Counted from the stretch's first letter, positions 51,791-61,887 are shown. The stretch is 64,000 nt of DNA from Shinella granuli (GCF_004341885.1 NZ_SLVX01000017.1:1-64000), one strand, 5' to 3'. Numbers and translations: made by a program. The notes: generated by a model from the sequence alone, not told the origin.

Positions 51791-53203
51791 ATGAGCGTAC
51801 AGCATGATACCGAATTGAAGGCGGGTCGCTCCGACGCCGAAAGCGTCATTGGCGCGCGTGGATCGCGGCTGATCAATCTGGCGTTGCGCCGCAAGCTTTC
51901 CAAGCGCTTCCCCTCGAAGAGCGCGCCGCGCGTGCTTTTCCTGCAGGGGCCGGTCGGTCCCTTCTTCCGCAAGGCCCAGGCGCTGCTCAACGACAGCGGT
52001 TTCGATGCCTGGCGTATCTGTTTCAACGCCGGCGACCGGCTGTTTGCCCGCGGCGGCAAAATCCTGCATTTTTCCGGCACGGTCGATGTCTGGCGGGACT
52101 GGTTCACCGAGATCGTCGGCGAGCATGGCTTCGACCATGTCGTGCTCTTCGGTTGCGAACGCGAGATCCACAAGATCGCGATCGAGCAATGTGCCACGCT
52201 CAACATTCCCGTTCTCAGCCTTGAGGAAGGGTATATCCGCCCCGGCTTCGTCACGATGGAGACCGGCGGCAACAACTGGCGTTCGCCGATTGCGGGCCTC
52301 CTGCCGTCCGACAAGGATGACGAAAAGCCGCGCGAGCGCATGCGCGGGACGAATTTCCCGTCTTCCTTCGGCGCCATGGCGACCTATGCCTTCACCTATT
52401 TTTCGGTGCGCGGCATCTTCTCGACGCTGAGCGAACGCAAGCTTTTCCACAAGCACAAGCGGTCTCTGGCTCCCGAAGCCTTCTACTGGATCAAGAACTA
52501 TTATCGGAAGTTCCGCAATCTCGGCAGCAACTACCGCACCATGGAGCGGCTGCTCGAGCACCATGATAAGAAATATTACATCGTGCCGCTGCAGGTGCAC
52601 GATGACAGCCAGCTCGGCGCGGCGGCAAGCGGCTGGAACAACCAGAAGCTCATTCTGAAGTCCATCGTCTCCTTTGCGCGAAACGCGCCGCCGACACACC
52701 AGCTGGTGTTCAAGATCCATCCGATGGAGCGCGGGCACAGCCAGGACAAGCAGTTCATCCGCCAGGTTGGCGTGCTCAACAATGTCTCCGAGCGCATCCA
52801 CATCCTCGACAGCGGTTCGCTGGGTCTGATGACGCGGCATGCGGCCGGCATGGTGACGATCAACAGCACGTCCGGCCTCTCGGCGCTCCAGCACGGCATT
52901 CCGCTTGCCGTGCTCGGCCAGGCCTTCTACCGGCATCCTTCGCTCGCCTTCTGCGTCAACAAGGGCATCGAGCTCGACAGTTTCTGGTCGTCCGGCCATG
53001 TGGCGCCGCTGGCGCAGCGGCGCGACTACCTGAACTGGATCGCCCAGGAATGCCTGCATCCCGGCGACTACTATGCCTATGAGGGCATCGAGGTCGCGGC
53101 GAATTCGCTGCTTGCAAAGCTGCGGGCCATGGATGCGGCAGGCCGGGTGATGGCGTTGCCCGAGGCGTCCAACGTCATGCCCCTGCTGGCGCAATCGCAG
53201 TAA
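51791..53203 (+). CDS. kpsS: Capsule polysaccharide Kdo-linker starter enzyme (KpsS family)
   Basis: This 470-residue protein is read from the ATG at 51791; a TTG at 51776 is possible because no strong ribosome-binding site marks either. F-L-Q-G-P-V-G-P-F-F, the L-E-E-G-Y-I-R-P loop and F-K-I-H-P-M-E-R are hallmarks of KpsS/RkpJ-type proteins, which add the first Kdo to the phosphatidylglycerol anchor. It ends the plus-strand half of the capsule locus. Confidence 0.9.
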   Translation: MSVQHDTELKAGRSDAESVIGARGSRLINLALRRKLSKRFPSKSAPRVLFLQGPVGPFFRKAQALLNDSGFDAWRICFNAGDRLFARGGKILHFSGTVDVWRDWFTEIVGEHGFDHVVLFGCEREIHKIAIEQCATLNIPVLSLEEGYIRPGFVTMETGGNNWRSPIAGLLPSDKDDEKPRERMRGTNFPSSFGAMATYAFTYFSVRGIFSTLSERKLFHKHKRSLAPEAFYWIKNYYRKFRNLGSNYRTMERLLEHHDKKYYIVPLQVHDDSQLGAAASGWNNQKLILKSIVSFARNAPPTHQLVFKIHPMERGHSQDKQFIRQVGVLNNVSERIHILDSGSLGLMTRHAAGMVTINSTSGLSALQHGIPLAVLGQAFYRHPSLAFCVNKGIELDSFWSSGHVAPLAQRRDYLNWIAQECLHPGDYYAYEGIEVAANSLLAKLRAMDAAGRVMALPEASNVMPLLAQSQ

Positions 53204-53241
53204 GGGCGGCAAGCCCCTTTTTCGGCTATCAGCACGGCCGA

Positions 53242-53272
53242 GCGTCCCCGACACGGTTGCGGGGCGCTTTTT
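53242..53272 (+). terminator. Rho-independent terminator after kpsS
   Basis: GCG-T-CCCC pairs with GGGG-CGC around a short loop with one bulged base, then CTTTTT. It separates kpsS from the convergent kpsT. Confidence 0.75.
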
Positions 53273-53286
53273 GCATGTTTCGGGAT

Positions 53287-53970
53287 TCAGGCGGAGCGGC
53301 GCTGGCTGGCGGAGGTGCGAAGGATCTCTTCATGCACCTCGATCGCTTCCTCGATGTCGTTGTAGAAGGTGAGCTGGCCGTTGTTCATGACGCCGCCGAT
53401 GTCGCAGAACGAGCGCAACAGGCCAGAGGAGTGCGAGACGAGCAGCAGGGTGGCGTTCTCGCGCCGCTCGTCGAAGACGTCCTTGCACTTCTGCTTGAAG
53501 GTGGAGTCCCCGACGGCGATCACCTCGTCGATCAGGTAATATTCGAAGCCGATCGCCATGCAGATGCCGAAGGAAAGGCGTGCCTTCATGCCCGCCGAAT
53601 AGGTCTTCACCGGCATGTCGAGATAGGGGCCGAGCTCGGAAAAATCGGCGACGAAATCCAGGACCTTGTTGCGGTTCTTGCCGTAGATGTCGGCGATGAA
53701 GCGGGTGTTCTGCGCGCCCGTCAGCTTACTGTGCACGCCGCCGTTGAAGCCGAGCGGCCAGGAGATCTTGCCTTCGCGCAGGATGCGCCCCGAATCGGGC
53801 ATGTCGCCGCCGGAGATGAGGTTCATCAGGGTGGACTTGCCGGCGCCGTTGCGGCCGAGAATGCCGATATTGGTGCCCGGACGAAAAGCGGCCGTGAACC
53901 GGTCGAGGATCACCTTCTTGCCGCCGCCGGGGCGCGGGAACGCCTTGCTGACATTGTCGAAGATGATCAT
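53287..53970 (-). CDS. kpsT: Capsule exporter ATP-binding protein (KpsT)
   Basis: This 227-residue ATPase has Walker A (G-R-N-G-A-G-K-S-T), a degenerate signature Y-S-A-G-M-K-A-R-L, and Walker B leading to I-D-E-V-I-A-V-G-D. This pattern is the mark of polysaccharide-exporting ABC ATPases (KpsT, RfbE). Its start overlaps the end of the permease gene by four bases, so the two are co-translated. It powers translocation of the lipid-linked capsule chain. Confidence 0.94.
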   Translation of the reverse strand: MIIFDNVSKAFPRPGGGKKVILDRFTAAFRPGTNIGILGRNGAGKSTLMNLISGGDMPDSGRILREGKISWPLGFNGGVHSKLTGAQNTRFIADIYGKNRNKVLDFVADFSELGPYLDMPVKTYSAGMKARLSFGICMAIGFEYYLIDEVIAVGDSTFKQKCKDVFDERRENATLLLVSHSSGLLRSFCDIGGVMNNGQLTFYNDIEEAIEVHEEILRTSASQRRSA

Positions 53971-54761
53971 GAGCCAATGATCTTTCGGCGGAACGTGCGT
54001 TCAAGGACAAGTGCCGATGTCAGCAGCGCGGTGGCGATCCCGAGAACGTATGGCTTGCTGAGCAAGGCATTGTAGTCGAGATAGGTCGAGGTGCGGAACC
54101 ATTCGACGCAATGCATGAACGGGTTCCACCACAAAACAGCCTGGAAGCTCGGTGGCATCTGCGCAGGCATGAAGAAGATGCCGGACAACAACATGAGCGG
54201 CATGCTCATCATGCTCAAGAAGGTATCATAGCGCGGCACGAGCGAGCCGACAGTGGCGTTGAAGGCCGCAAAGGAAAACGCGAAATAGAGGATGGCGAAT
54301 ATGGCTTCCGCGAATTCCGCGGGATAGACGATGATGTCGCGATCCAGCGTGAACGCCAGACCCGTCATGAACAAGGCGCAGATGATCAGCCAGATGGTTG
54401 CTTCGAGCAGGAAGGTCGCGATGAGCGTATCCAGCGGACGGACCAGCGGATAGGTCAACATCGGTTGATTGGTGGCGATCGCCTTCTCGGTCTTGCGCGC
54501 GATGCCGCGGGTCATGCGGAAACCGAAGACCCCGGCCAGCATGAACAGGAGGGCATTGTCGCCAAAGGGAATCTGGGCCTTTGCCGCGGTATGGATAAGG
54601 AGGAAGATGCCGATATAGGCGGCAGGCTCGATCAGGATCCAGACGAAGCCCAGCCGGCTTTCCCCGAAACGCGTCACCGCGCTGCGAACGACGAGCGCCG
54701 AGATCACGCGGGCGTTTTCCCCAAGGGCATAACTGAGAGGCCTGTCGGCGAGCAAAGCCAT
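53967..54761 (-). CDS. kpsM: Capsule exporter permease (KpsM)
   Basis: This 264-residue ABC-2 type membrane protein has about six hydrophobic segments. The N-terminal region (V-R-S-A-V-T-R-F-G-E-S-R-L-G-F-V-W) is the typical KpsM amphipathic start, and L-S-G-I-F-F-M-P-A-Q-M-P lies before the last loop. It forms the inner-membrane channel with KpsT. Confidence 0.94.
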   Translation of the reverse strand: MALLADRPLSYALGENARVISALVVRSAVTRFGESRLGFVWILIEPAAYIGIFLLIHTAAKAQIPFGDNALLFMLAGVFGFRMTRGIARKTEKAIATNQPMLTYPLVRPLDTLIATFLLEATIWLIICALFMTGLAFTLDRDIIVYPAEFAEAIFAILYFAFSFAAFNATVGSLVPRYDTFLSMMSMPLMLLSGIFFMPAQMPPSFQAVLWWNPFMHCVEWFRTSTYLDYNALLSKPYVLGIATALLTSALVLERTFRRKIIGS

Positions 54762-54785
54762 TCCGCTACCCTTTCTTCAACGCGA

Positions 54786-56198
54786 TCAGATCGCGTGATC
54801 CTTCACGGACCGGACTGCGAAATAACCAATGAGCCAAAGGCAGCTTGCGGCCGCAAGCACAATGAGCGTGTTGACCATGCCAAGCGGGTAGAGGGCGATT
54901 TCCGGCTCCCGCGGGGGAACGTAGACGGCGAAATAGCGCTCCTGCTTCTGCGCTTCCTGCATGGCCGTTTCCAGCGCGGCAAGCGACGTCGTGTAGGCCT
55001 TGACGGCAAATTCCTGTTCGACGGTGAGTTCGGTGAAGCGGTCGATCATCTCGGGCAGTGCACGGCCGGCTTCCAGGCCGCTGCGCGTTGTCTTGCCGCC
55101 CGTGTCTCCCGTCTTGTCGCCGCTGATGCGATTCTTCTGTTCGACAAGCTGCTCTTCGAGCGCAAGGATCTGCCGCTCGATGACGCGCGCGGAGGGGGCG
55201 TCTCTGCTGACGGAATCAACCAGCGCCTTGTAACGGGTGCGCAGTGTCGCCAGTTCCTGCTCGAGCGAACTGATGATCGCTGCTTCCATGGTCGCGACAG
55301 CCGTCGGATCGACCGCTTGTTCGGTGATGCGAAGATCCGTGATCTGGCTGCGGATGTTGCGCAGACGCTCCTCCGAACGCGCGACCTGCTGGTTGGCGAC
55401 CTCGATGAATTGCCTGCGCGACTTGTCGGAGAGCGTGTTGACCAGGTTTTCCGAGACGGTGAGGACCGCATCGGCGATCTGCTTGGCGTCCGACGGCGAG
55501 AAGGCAAAGACGCGCATGGTCACGTTGCCGGTCGTCGAATTGTAGCTGATCTCCACCATGTCCCGCCAATAGTCGCGGAACTCGTCCAGAGGCCGGCTCT
55601 CATTCTCGCGATAGAGGAAGTCGATCGACGGACGGGAGTAGACGGTCCGGATGTCGAGACCTGTCTGATCCTTGATGTCGGGCAGGATCTGCGCGGAATG
55701 GATATAGTCCGCGACGATGTAGGAGTCACCCGCCTGGACGGACGAGCCGACAAGCCCGGTCAGGCCGAGCGCGTTGAGAGACGCCTGATTGGCTCCCCGG
55801 ACGGAAAACTGGGTTTCGACCACATATTGCGGCGTCGCCACGAACAGATAGTAGAGGCTGGCGAAAATCGTCGGAAGGATGGCCGCCAGGGCAAAGGAGA
55901 TCAGGCCCCAGGGTCGTTCCTTCGTCTGCTTGGGAATGTTGGGTAACGTAAGGACGGTGCTGACGATATCGACGGGCGCCCGCGCCCGTGTTTCCGCCCG
56001 TGAGCCGAGATTGTCCTCGTCCTGAACGTTCGGATCGATTCGGCGCCGAACCGTTCCTGCGTTCTGCTTGATCTTCACGACCTTCTGCTCTGCTGCGCGC
56101 TGGCGGGCGCGGCGTTTGGCGATTTCGAGCAGGCTGCTCGTGTTGTCGGCGACGTGGGTCGGGGTTTCCGCCACGAGGGGCGCTTTCTCATCTTTCAC
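54786..56198 (-). CDS. kpsE: Capsule export inner-membrane co-polymerase-like protein (KpsE)
   Basis: This 470-residue protein starts with a GTG at 56198 behind GGAAAGAGTGAG. It has one membrane segment near residues 95-118, a long periplasmic helical (coiled-coil) region, and a second membrane segment near the C terminus (L-I-V-L-A-A-A-S-C-L-W-L-I-G-Y-F). The layout fits PCP-3 proteins such as KpsE/RkpR, which bridge the ABC exporter to the outer-membrane OPX. The N-terminal 90 residues form a charged cytoplasmic tail, longer than in E. coli KpsE. Confidence 0.92.
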   Translation of the reverse strand: MKDEKAPLVAETPTHVADNTSSLLEIAKRRARQRAAEQKVVKIKQNAGTVRRRIDPNVQDEDNLGSRAETRARAPVDIVSTVLTLPNIPKQTKERPWGLISFALAAILPTIFASLYYLFVATPQYVVETQFSVRGANQASLNALGLTGLVGSSVQAGDSYIVADYIHSAQILPDIKDQTGLDIRTVYSRPSIDFLYRENESRPLDEFRDYWRDMVEISYNSTTGNVTMRVFAFSPSDAKQIADAVLTVSENLVNTLSDKSRRQFIEVANQQVARSEERLRNIRSQITDLRITEQAVDPTAVATMEAAIISSLEQELATLRTRYKALVDSVSRDAPSARVIERQILALEEQLVEQKNRISGDKTGDTGGKTTRSGLEAGRALPEMIDRFTELTVEQEFAVKAYTTSLAALETAMQEAQKQERYFAVYVPPREPEIALYPLGMVNTLIVLAAASCLWLIGYFAVRSVKDHAI

Positions 56199-56389
56199 GT
56201 CGGCTCACTCTTTCCAACAACAAACGGGGCGTTGCCTATATGCTTGTCGCCGCAACTTATTCGAAATTGCCTTTACAGACAATAAAAATGCCGCGGTGGC
56301 CCGGTGCCCGCAAGGCCCGCCCGCAGGGCGGACAGGTAGGGAAAATCCGCCCCTTCCGGCCGGCGCGCATTCCTCGTCGAGCAATCTGG

Positions 56390-57217
56390 TTATTTTGTGG
56401 TCGCCGCCGAAGCGGTGCTCCAGTCGGCGCTCGCGGCGATGAAGTTCGGATTGGCGAAATCCGCGTCGTCCGCCTGGCGGGTCTTGCCGTAGAGGAGGGG
56501 GGCGCCGTCGAGCGTGCGGGTGTCTCCGCCGGCTGCGCGCAGCACCGCGTCGCCCGCGGCCGTGTCCCATTCCATGGTGCGGCCGAAGCGGGGATAGACG
56601 TCGGCAAGCCCCTCGGCGACGAGGCAGAATTTCAGCGAGGAGCCGATCGCCGTGCAGGCGTCGATGCCGTGGTCGTCGAGGAAGCGGGCCGTTTCGGGCG
56701 TGGCATGCGAGCGGCTGGCGACGGCCGTCAGGGCATTGCCACGTCGGCGGCAGCCGATTGTCTGGCGTCTGGCGATGGTGGCCTTACCGGTCACCTCGAA
56801 GCGTTCCGCCCGCGCGTCGTCGGCGATGAAGCCCGTCGAGAGCGCGGGGGCATAGACGATGCCCGCGACCGGTGCCCGGTCCCGGATCAGGGCGATGTTG
56901 ACGGTGAATTCGCTGCGCCCGGCGATGAATTCCTTCGTGCCGTCCAGCGGATCGACCAGGAAGAAGGTGCCGCCGGAAATATCCGGCACGCGGCCAGCGG
57001 CGACGGCCTCCTCGGCGATGACGGGAATGTCTGGGAAATGCTGCGCAAGCGCGGCAAGAATCAGCCGCTCGGCTTCTTCGTCCGCGGCGGTGACCGGCGA
57101 TTGGTCCGCCTTGTAAAGGACATCGGCCCCGGCCTTGTGGATGGCCATGATGGCGCTGCCCGCGGCCAGCGCCGCGCTCTCCAAGACTTGCCTCAGTTCC
57201 ATCCTGTCTGCCTGCAT
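56390..57217 (-). CDS. cysQ: 3'(2'),5'-bisphosphate nucleotidase
   Basis: This 275-residue protein of the inositol-phosphatase superfamily starts at the ATG at 57217; an ATG at 57202 is an alternative. The metal motifs are A-E-E near residue 70, D-P-L-D-G-T-K-E-F near 90, and W-D-T-A-A-G-D-A near the C terminus. CysQ removes the 3' phosphate of PAP formed during sulfate assimilation or sulfotransfer. It lies upstream of the sarcosine oxidase genes but divergent, so co-regulation is not implied. Confidence 0.93.
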   Translation of the reverse strand: MQADRMELRQVLESAALAAGSAIMAIHKAGADVLYKADQSPVTAADEEAERLILAALAQHFPDIPVIAEEAVAAGRVPDISGGTFFLVDPLDGTKEFIAGRSEFTVNIALIRDRAPVAGIVYAPALSTGFIADDARAERFEVTGKATIARRQTIGCRRRGNALTAVASRSHATPETARFLDDHGIDACTAIGSSLKFCLVAEGLADVYPRFGRTMEWDTAAGDAVLRAAGGDTRTLDGAPLLYGKTRQADDADFANPNFIAASADWSTASAATTK

Positions 57218-57399
57218 GTTTCCGGTCCGGCTTTCCTGCTGTTGCCATAACGGCGGGACGGCCTGAAAGCAAATGCCCCGTCTTTCCGGCCCTGATAGCA
57301 GCATGTGGAAAGACCCGGACCTGGGATGCGACAAGATGACGCCGGACTTGCCGTTTGTGCTGCATATGCGAATGTGGGGCGACTGATCCGGGATTTCGC

Positions 57400-58650
57400 A
57401 TGCGCTACTCCGCCCTTTCGATCTTCAAGCAAGCCCTTGCCGGCAACCTCGGCTGGACGCCCGCCTGGCGGGAACCGCAACCGAAACCGCATTATGACGT
57501 GATCATCGTCGGCGGCGGCGGGCATGGCCTTGCGACGGCCTATTATCTCGCCCGGGAATTCGGCATCCGCAACGTCGCCGTGGTGGAGAAGGGCTATCTC
57601 GGCTCCGGCAATGTCGGGCGCAACACGACCATCGTGCGCTCCAATTACATGCTGCCCGGCAACGAGCCGTTCTACGAGTTCTCGCTGAAGCTGTGGGAAG
57701 GGTTGGAGCGGGAGCTGAACTACAATGTCATGCTGTCGCAGCGCGGCATCATCAGCCTCTATCACAATGACGGCCAGCGCGATCACTATGTCCGGCGCGG
57801 CAATGCCATGATGATGGAGGGCGTGGCGGCCGAGCAGCTCGACCGCGAGACGCTGAAGAAGATGCTGCCCTTCCTCAATTTCGACCATGCGCGCTTCCCG
57901 ATCATCGGCGGCCTCCTGCAGCGGCGCGCCGGCACGGCGCGGCACGATGCCGTGGCCTGGGGTTTTGCGCGCGGCGCGGACCGGCTCGGCGTCGATCTCA
58001 TCCAGAACTGCGAGGTCACCGGCATCCGCCGGGAAGACGGCATCGTCACCGGTGTCGAGACGACGAAGGGTTTCATCGGCTGCAACAGGCTGGCGCTCGC
58101 GGCGGCCGGCAACACTTCCCGCGTCGGCGAAATGGCGGGGCTGAAGCTGCCGATCGAGAGCCATGTGCTGCAGGCCTTCGTCACCGAAGGGCTGAAGCCC
58201 TGCATCGACCACGTCATCACCTATGGTGCGGGGCACTTCTACATCTCGCAGTCCGACAAGGGCGGCCTCGTCTTCGGCGCGGAGATCGACGGCTATTCCT
58301 CCTATGCCCAGCGCGGCAACCTTGCGACTGCCGAACATGTCATGGAGGAGGGGGTGACGATGATCCCCGGCCTTTCCCGCGTCAGGGTGCTGCGCGCCTG
58401 GGGCGGCGTCATGGACATGTCGATGGACGGCTCGCCGATCATCGACCGCACGCCGATCGACAACCTCTATCTCAACTGCGGCTGGTGCTACGGCGGCTTC
58501 AAGGCGACGCCCGCCTCCGGCTTCTGTTTCGCGCATCTCATCGCCAAGGGGGAGAGCCACCATGTGGCGCGCGCGCTCAGGCTCGATCGTTTCGAGCGCG
58601 GTTTCCCCATCGACGAGGCGGGTGCCGGCACCCAGCCGAACCTGCATTGA
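57400..58650 (+). CDS. soxB: Sarcosine oxidase beta subunit
   Basis: This 416-residue flavoprotein of heterotetrameric sarcosine oxidase demethylates sarcosine to glycine. The dinucleotide motif is V-G-G-G-G-H-G-L-A-T-A near residue 37. His182 in T-A-R-H-D-A-V-A-W-G corresponds to the His that binds FMN covalently in known enzymes. The start motif Y-S-A-L-S-I matches family members. It is first in a soxBDAG operon with 7-base and overlapping junctions. Confidence 0.95.
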   Translation: MRYSALSIFKQALAGNLGWTPAWREPQPKPHYDVIIVGGGGHGLATAYYLAREFGIRNVAVVEKGYLGSGNVGRNTTIVRSNYMLPGNEPFYEFSLKLWEGLERELNYNVMLSQRGIISLYHNDGQRDHYVRRGNAMMMEGVAAEQLDRETLKKMLPFLNFDHARFPIIGGLLQRRAGTARHDAVAWGFARGADRLGVDLIQNCEVTGIRREDGIVTGVETTKGFIGCNRLALAAAGNTSRVGEMAGLKLPIESHVLQAFVTEGLKPCIDHVITYGAGHFYISQSDKGGLVFGAEIDGYSSYAQRGNLATAEHVMEEGVTMIPGLSRVRVLRAWGGVMDMSMDGSPIIDRTPIDNLYLNCGWCYGGFKATPASGFCFAHLIAKGESHHVARALRLDRFERGFPIDEAGAGTQPNLH

Positions 58651-58657
58651 GGATGCC

Positions 58658-58933
58658 ATGGCGAGCCTGATTTCCTGTCCCCATTGCGGGGTGCGGCCCA
58701 AGGAAGAGTTTTCGATCCGCGGCGATGCGACGCCGGTCCGCCCGGCGCCCATGGCCTCGGATGAGGCTTGGAATGATTATGTCCATGTCCGTGCCAATCC
58801 GCGCGGGCGCATCCGCGAGCACTGGCAGCATGTCGCCGGCTGCCGGCGCTGGCTGGTGGTCGAGCGGGACAACTTTACCCATGACGTGTTTTCCGTGACG
58901 GATGCCGCCGCGGGGCGGGGAGGCGCGCAATGA
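58658..58933 (+). CDS. soxD: Sarcosine oxidase delta subunit
   Basis: This 91-residue subunit has the zinc-binding set Cys7, Cys10 (C-P-H-C), His58 and Cys62 (H-V-A-G-C). It helps assemble the complex. Its TGA overlaps the start codon of soxA (ATGA), implying coupled translation. Confidence 0.94.
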   Translation: MASLISCPHCGVRPKEEFSIRGDATPVRPAPMASDEAWNDYVHVRANPRGRIREHWQHVAGCRRWLVVERDNFTHDVFSVTDAAAGRGGAQ

Positions 58934-61887
58934 CCGCCTATCGCCTCGCCTCCGGCGGCCTCATCGATCGCAGCAACACCATCGGCTTCACCTTCGACGG
59001 GGCGAGCCTTTCCGGCCATGCCGGCGATACGCTTGCCTCGGCCTTGCTTGCCAACGACCGGCTGCTCGTCGGACGCAGCTTCAAGTACCATCGCCCGCGC
59101 GGCATCGTGACGGCCGGGCCGGCGGAGCCCAACGCGCTGGTCACCATCGGCACGGGCGCGCGGCGCGATCCAAACACGAAGGCGACCGTCGCCGAGCTCT
59201 ACGACGGGCTTGCCGCCACCAGCCAGAACCGCTGGCCGAGCCTTGCCTTCGATATCGGCGCGGTGAACGACCGCCTGTCGCGCTTCCTGTCCGCCGGCTT
59301 CTACTACAAGACCTTCATGTGGCCCGCCGCCTTCTGGGAAAAGGTCTATGAGCCGCTGATCCGCCGCGCTGCCGGCCTCGGCCGCACGGACCTTCCGCGC
59401 GATCCCGACGGCTACGAGAAGAGCTGGGCGCATTGCGACCTTCTCGTCGTCGGCTCCGGCCCGGCGGGCCTCGCCGCGGCGCTGGTCGCCGCCCGCTCGG
59501 GCCTGCGCGTCATCCTCGCCGAGCAGGATTTCGTCCTCGGCGGTGCGCTCCTGTCGGAGACAACCAGGCTCGACGGCGAGGCGCCGTTCGTCTTTGCTCG
59601 GCACGCGCTTGACGAACTGCACGGCCATCCCGGCGTGACGCTACTGCCGCGCACCACGGTCTTCGGCTGGTACGACGACAATGTCTTCGGTGCCGTGGAG
59701 CGGGTGCAGAAGCACAGCGCCACGATCGACGCGGCACGGCCGGTCGAGCGCCTGTGGCGCATCGTGGCGAAGCACGCGATCCTTGCCACCGGCGCGGAAG
59801 AGCGGCCGCTGGTCTTCGGCGGCAATGATCGGCCCGGCATAATGATGGCGAGCGCCGCCAGCACCTATGCCAACCGCTTCGGCATCGCCGCCGGCCGGTC
59901 GGTGGCGATCTTCACCAACGGCTCGTCCGGCTATCGCACGGCTGAGGACCTTTCCGCGCAGGGCGTGGAGATCGCCGCGCTGATCGACAGCCGCACGGAT
60001 GCGTCGGACCGCGCGCCCGATGGCGTGCGGGTGGTGCGTGGCGGCGGCATCATCGACACGAAGGGGCGCCGGCGCGTGCGCGCCGTCATTGCCGATCGCG
60101 GCGGCTTCGAGGAGCTGATCGCCTGCGATGCCGTGGCCATGTCCGGCGGCTGGAGCCCGGTCATCCACCTTGCCTGCCAGCGCGGCGGCAAACCGGTCTG
60201 GTCGCAGGCGCTGCAGGCGTTCCTGGCGCCGGAGGCGGGCGACGGCCTCGTCATGGCCGGTGCCGCGGCGGGGCACTACCGGCTTTCCGAATGTCTCGAC
60301 GATGGCGCACGCAAGGCGTCGGCCATCGTGGAAGCGCTCGGCCGGCCCGTCGCCGGTTTCGAGCGTCCCGTCGTCGGCGAGGAGGTCGATCCGTCCTTCA
60401 CGGCGCTCTGGCATGTGCCGGGCGCCAGGTCCAAGGCCTTCGTCGACTTCCAGAACGACGTGCACGGCAAGGATCTCGGCCTTGCCCTTCGCGAGGGCTT
60501 CGGCCATGTCGAGCATGCCAAGCGCTACACGACGAGCGGCATGGCGACGGACCAGGGCAAGCTCGGCAACATCAATGCCATCGGCATCCTCGCCACGATG
60601 CGCGGCGTCAGCCCCGCCGAGGTCGGCACCACCACCTTCCGGCCGTTCTACACGCCCGTCTCCTTCGGCGCGCTCGCCGGCTCCTCGCGCGACGAACACG
60701 CCATGCCCGTCCGCCGCTCGCCGCTGCATGGCTGGGCGGCGCGGCACGGCGCGGTCTTCATCGACGCCGGGCTCTGGTATCGCTCCTCCTGGTTCCCGAA
60801 GGCGGGCGAGAAGACCTGGCGGGAAAGCGTCGACCGCGAGGTCCGGACCGTGCGCGAACATGCCGGCCTCTGCGATGTCTCGACCCTCGGCAAGATTGAG
60901 GTCTTCGGGCCGGATGCCGCCGAGTTCCTGAACCGGCTCTATTGCAATCCCGTGCTGAAGCTTCCCGTCGGCAAGGCCCGCTACGGGCTGATGCTGCGCG
61001 AGGACGGCATGGTCTATGACGACGGCACGGTGAGCCGGTTGGCCGAGGAGCATTTCCTCGTCACGACCACCACGGCCATGGCCGCCGGCGTGCTCTCCCA
61101 TATGGAGTTTGCCGCGCAAGTGCTCTGGCCGGAGCTTCGCGTGCGCTTCCTGTCGGTCTCCGATCAATGGGCGCAGATGTCGATCGCCGGGCCGAAGGCG
61201 CGCACGATCCTGCAGGCCGTCGTCGAGGACGATCTCTCGAATGCGGCCTTCCCGTTCCTTGCCGCCCGCGAGGTGCGGCTGAAGGGCAACCTCAAGGCGC
61301 GGCTCTTCCGCATCTCCTTCTCCGGCGAGCTCGCCTATGAGCTGGCGGTGCCGGCGGGTTATGGCGAGGCGGTGGCCGACGCGCTGATGCGGGCGGGCGA
61401 ACCGCAGGGCCTCTGCGCCTATGGCGTCGAGGCGCTCAACGTGCTGCGCATCGAGAAGGGCCATGTCACCCATGCCGAGCTCGATGGCCGCGTGACGCCC
61501 GACGATGCCGGCCTCGGCCGCATGATGGGCACCGGCAAGCCGGATTTCATCGGCAAGCGGCTCTCCACCCGCTTCGGCCTGACGGCCGCCGACCGCGCCC
61601 AGCTCGTCGGCCTGAAGGCACTGGAGGCGGACAAGGACATGCGCGCCGGCGCGCATCTTCTCAAGGACGGTGCCAAGCCCTCGACGATCAACGACCAGGG
61701 CTGGGTCAGCTCCGTCTGCTTCTCGCCGACGCTCGGGACCCATATCGCTCTTGCCTTCCTGAAATCGGGCCGGGAGCGCTATGGCGAGAAGATCGTCGTC
61801 TGGGACAAGCTGCGGGGCGTGGAGACGTTCGCCGAAGTCTGCGATCCGGTCTTCGTCGATCCGGAAAACCGCAAGCTGATGGCGTGA
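58930..61887 (+). CDS. soxA: Sarcosine oxidase alpha subunit
   Basis: This 985-residue subunit binds NAD and folate. The N-terminal 2Fe-2S-fold-like region (L-S-G-H-A-G-D-T-L-A-S-A-L) leads to a pyridine-nucleotide domain (V-V-G-S-G-P-A-G-L-A-A-A). The C-terminal 380 residues form a GcvT-like folate domain (S-F-S-G-E-L-A-Y-E-L and I-E-K-G-H-V-T). It receives the methyl carbon of sarcosine as methylene-tetrahydrofolate. Confidence 0.95.
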   Translation: MTAYRLASGGLIDRSNTIGFTFDGASLSGHAGDTLASALLANDRLLVGRSFKYHRPRGIVTAGPAEPNALVTIGTGARRDPNTKATVAELYDGLAATSQNRWPSLAFDIGAVNDRLSRFLSAGFYYKTFMWPAAFWEKVYEPLIRRAAGLGRTDLPRDPDGYEKSWAHCDLLVVGSGPAGLAAALVAARSGLRVILAEQDFVLGGALLSETTRLDGEAPFVFARHALDELHGHPGVTLLPRTTVFGWYDDNVFGAVERVQKHSATIDAARPVERLWRIVAKHAILATGAEERPLVFGGNDRPGIMMASAASTYANRFGIAAGRSVAIFTNGSSGYRTAEDLSAQGVEIAALIDSRTDASDRAPDGVRVVRGGGIIDTKGRRRVRAVIADRGGFEELIACDAVAMSGGWSPVIHLACQRGGKPVWSQALQAFLAPEAGDGLVMAGAAAGHYRLSECLDDGARKASAIVEALGRPVAGFERPVVGEEVDPSFTALWHVPGARSKAFVDFQNDVHGKDLGLALREGFGHVEHAKRYTTSGMATDQGKLGNINAIGILATMRGVSPAEVGTTTFRPFYTPVSFGALAGSSRDEHAMPVRRSPLHGWAARHGAVFIDAGLWYRSSWFPKAGEKTWRESVDREVRTVREHAGLCDVSTLGKIEVFGPDAAEFLNRLYCNPVLKLPVGKARYGLMLREDGMVYDDGTVSRLAEEHFLVTTTTAMAAGVLSHMEFAAQVLWPELRVRFLSVSDQWAQMSIAGPKARTILQAVVEDDLSNAAFPFLAAREVRLKGNLKARLFRISFSGELAYELAVPAGYGEAVADALMRAGEPQGLCAYGVEALNVLRIEKGHVTHAELDGRVTPDDAGLGRMMGTGKPDFIGKRLSTRFGLTAADRAQLVGLKALEADKDMRAGAHLLKDGAKPSTINDQGWVSSVCFSPTLGTHIALAFLKSGRERYGEKIVVWDKLRGVETFAEVCDPVFVDPENRKLMA

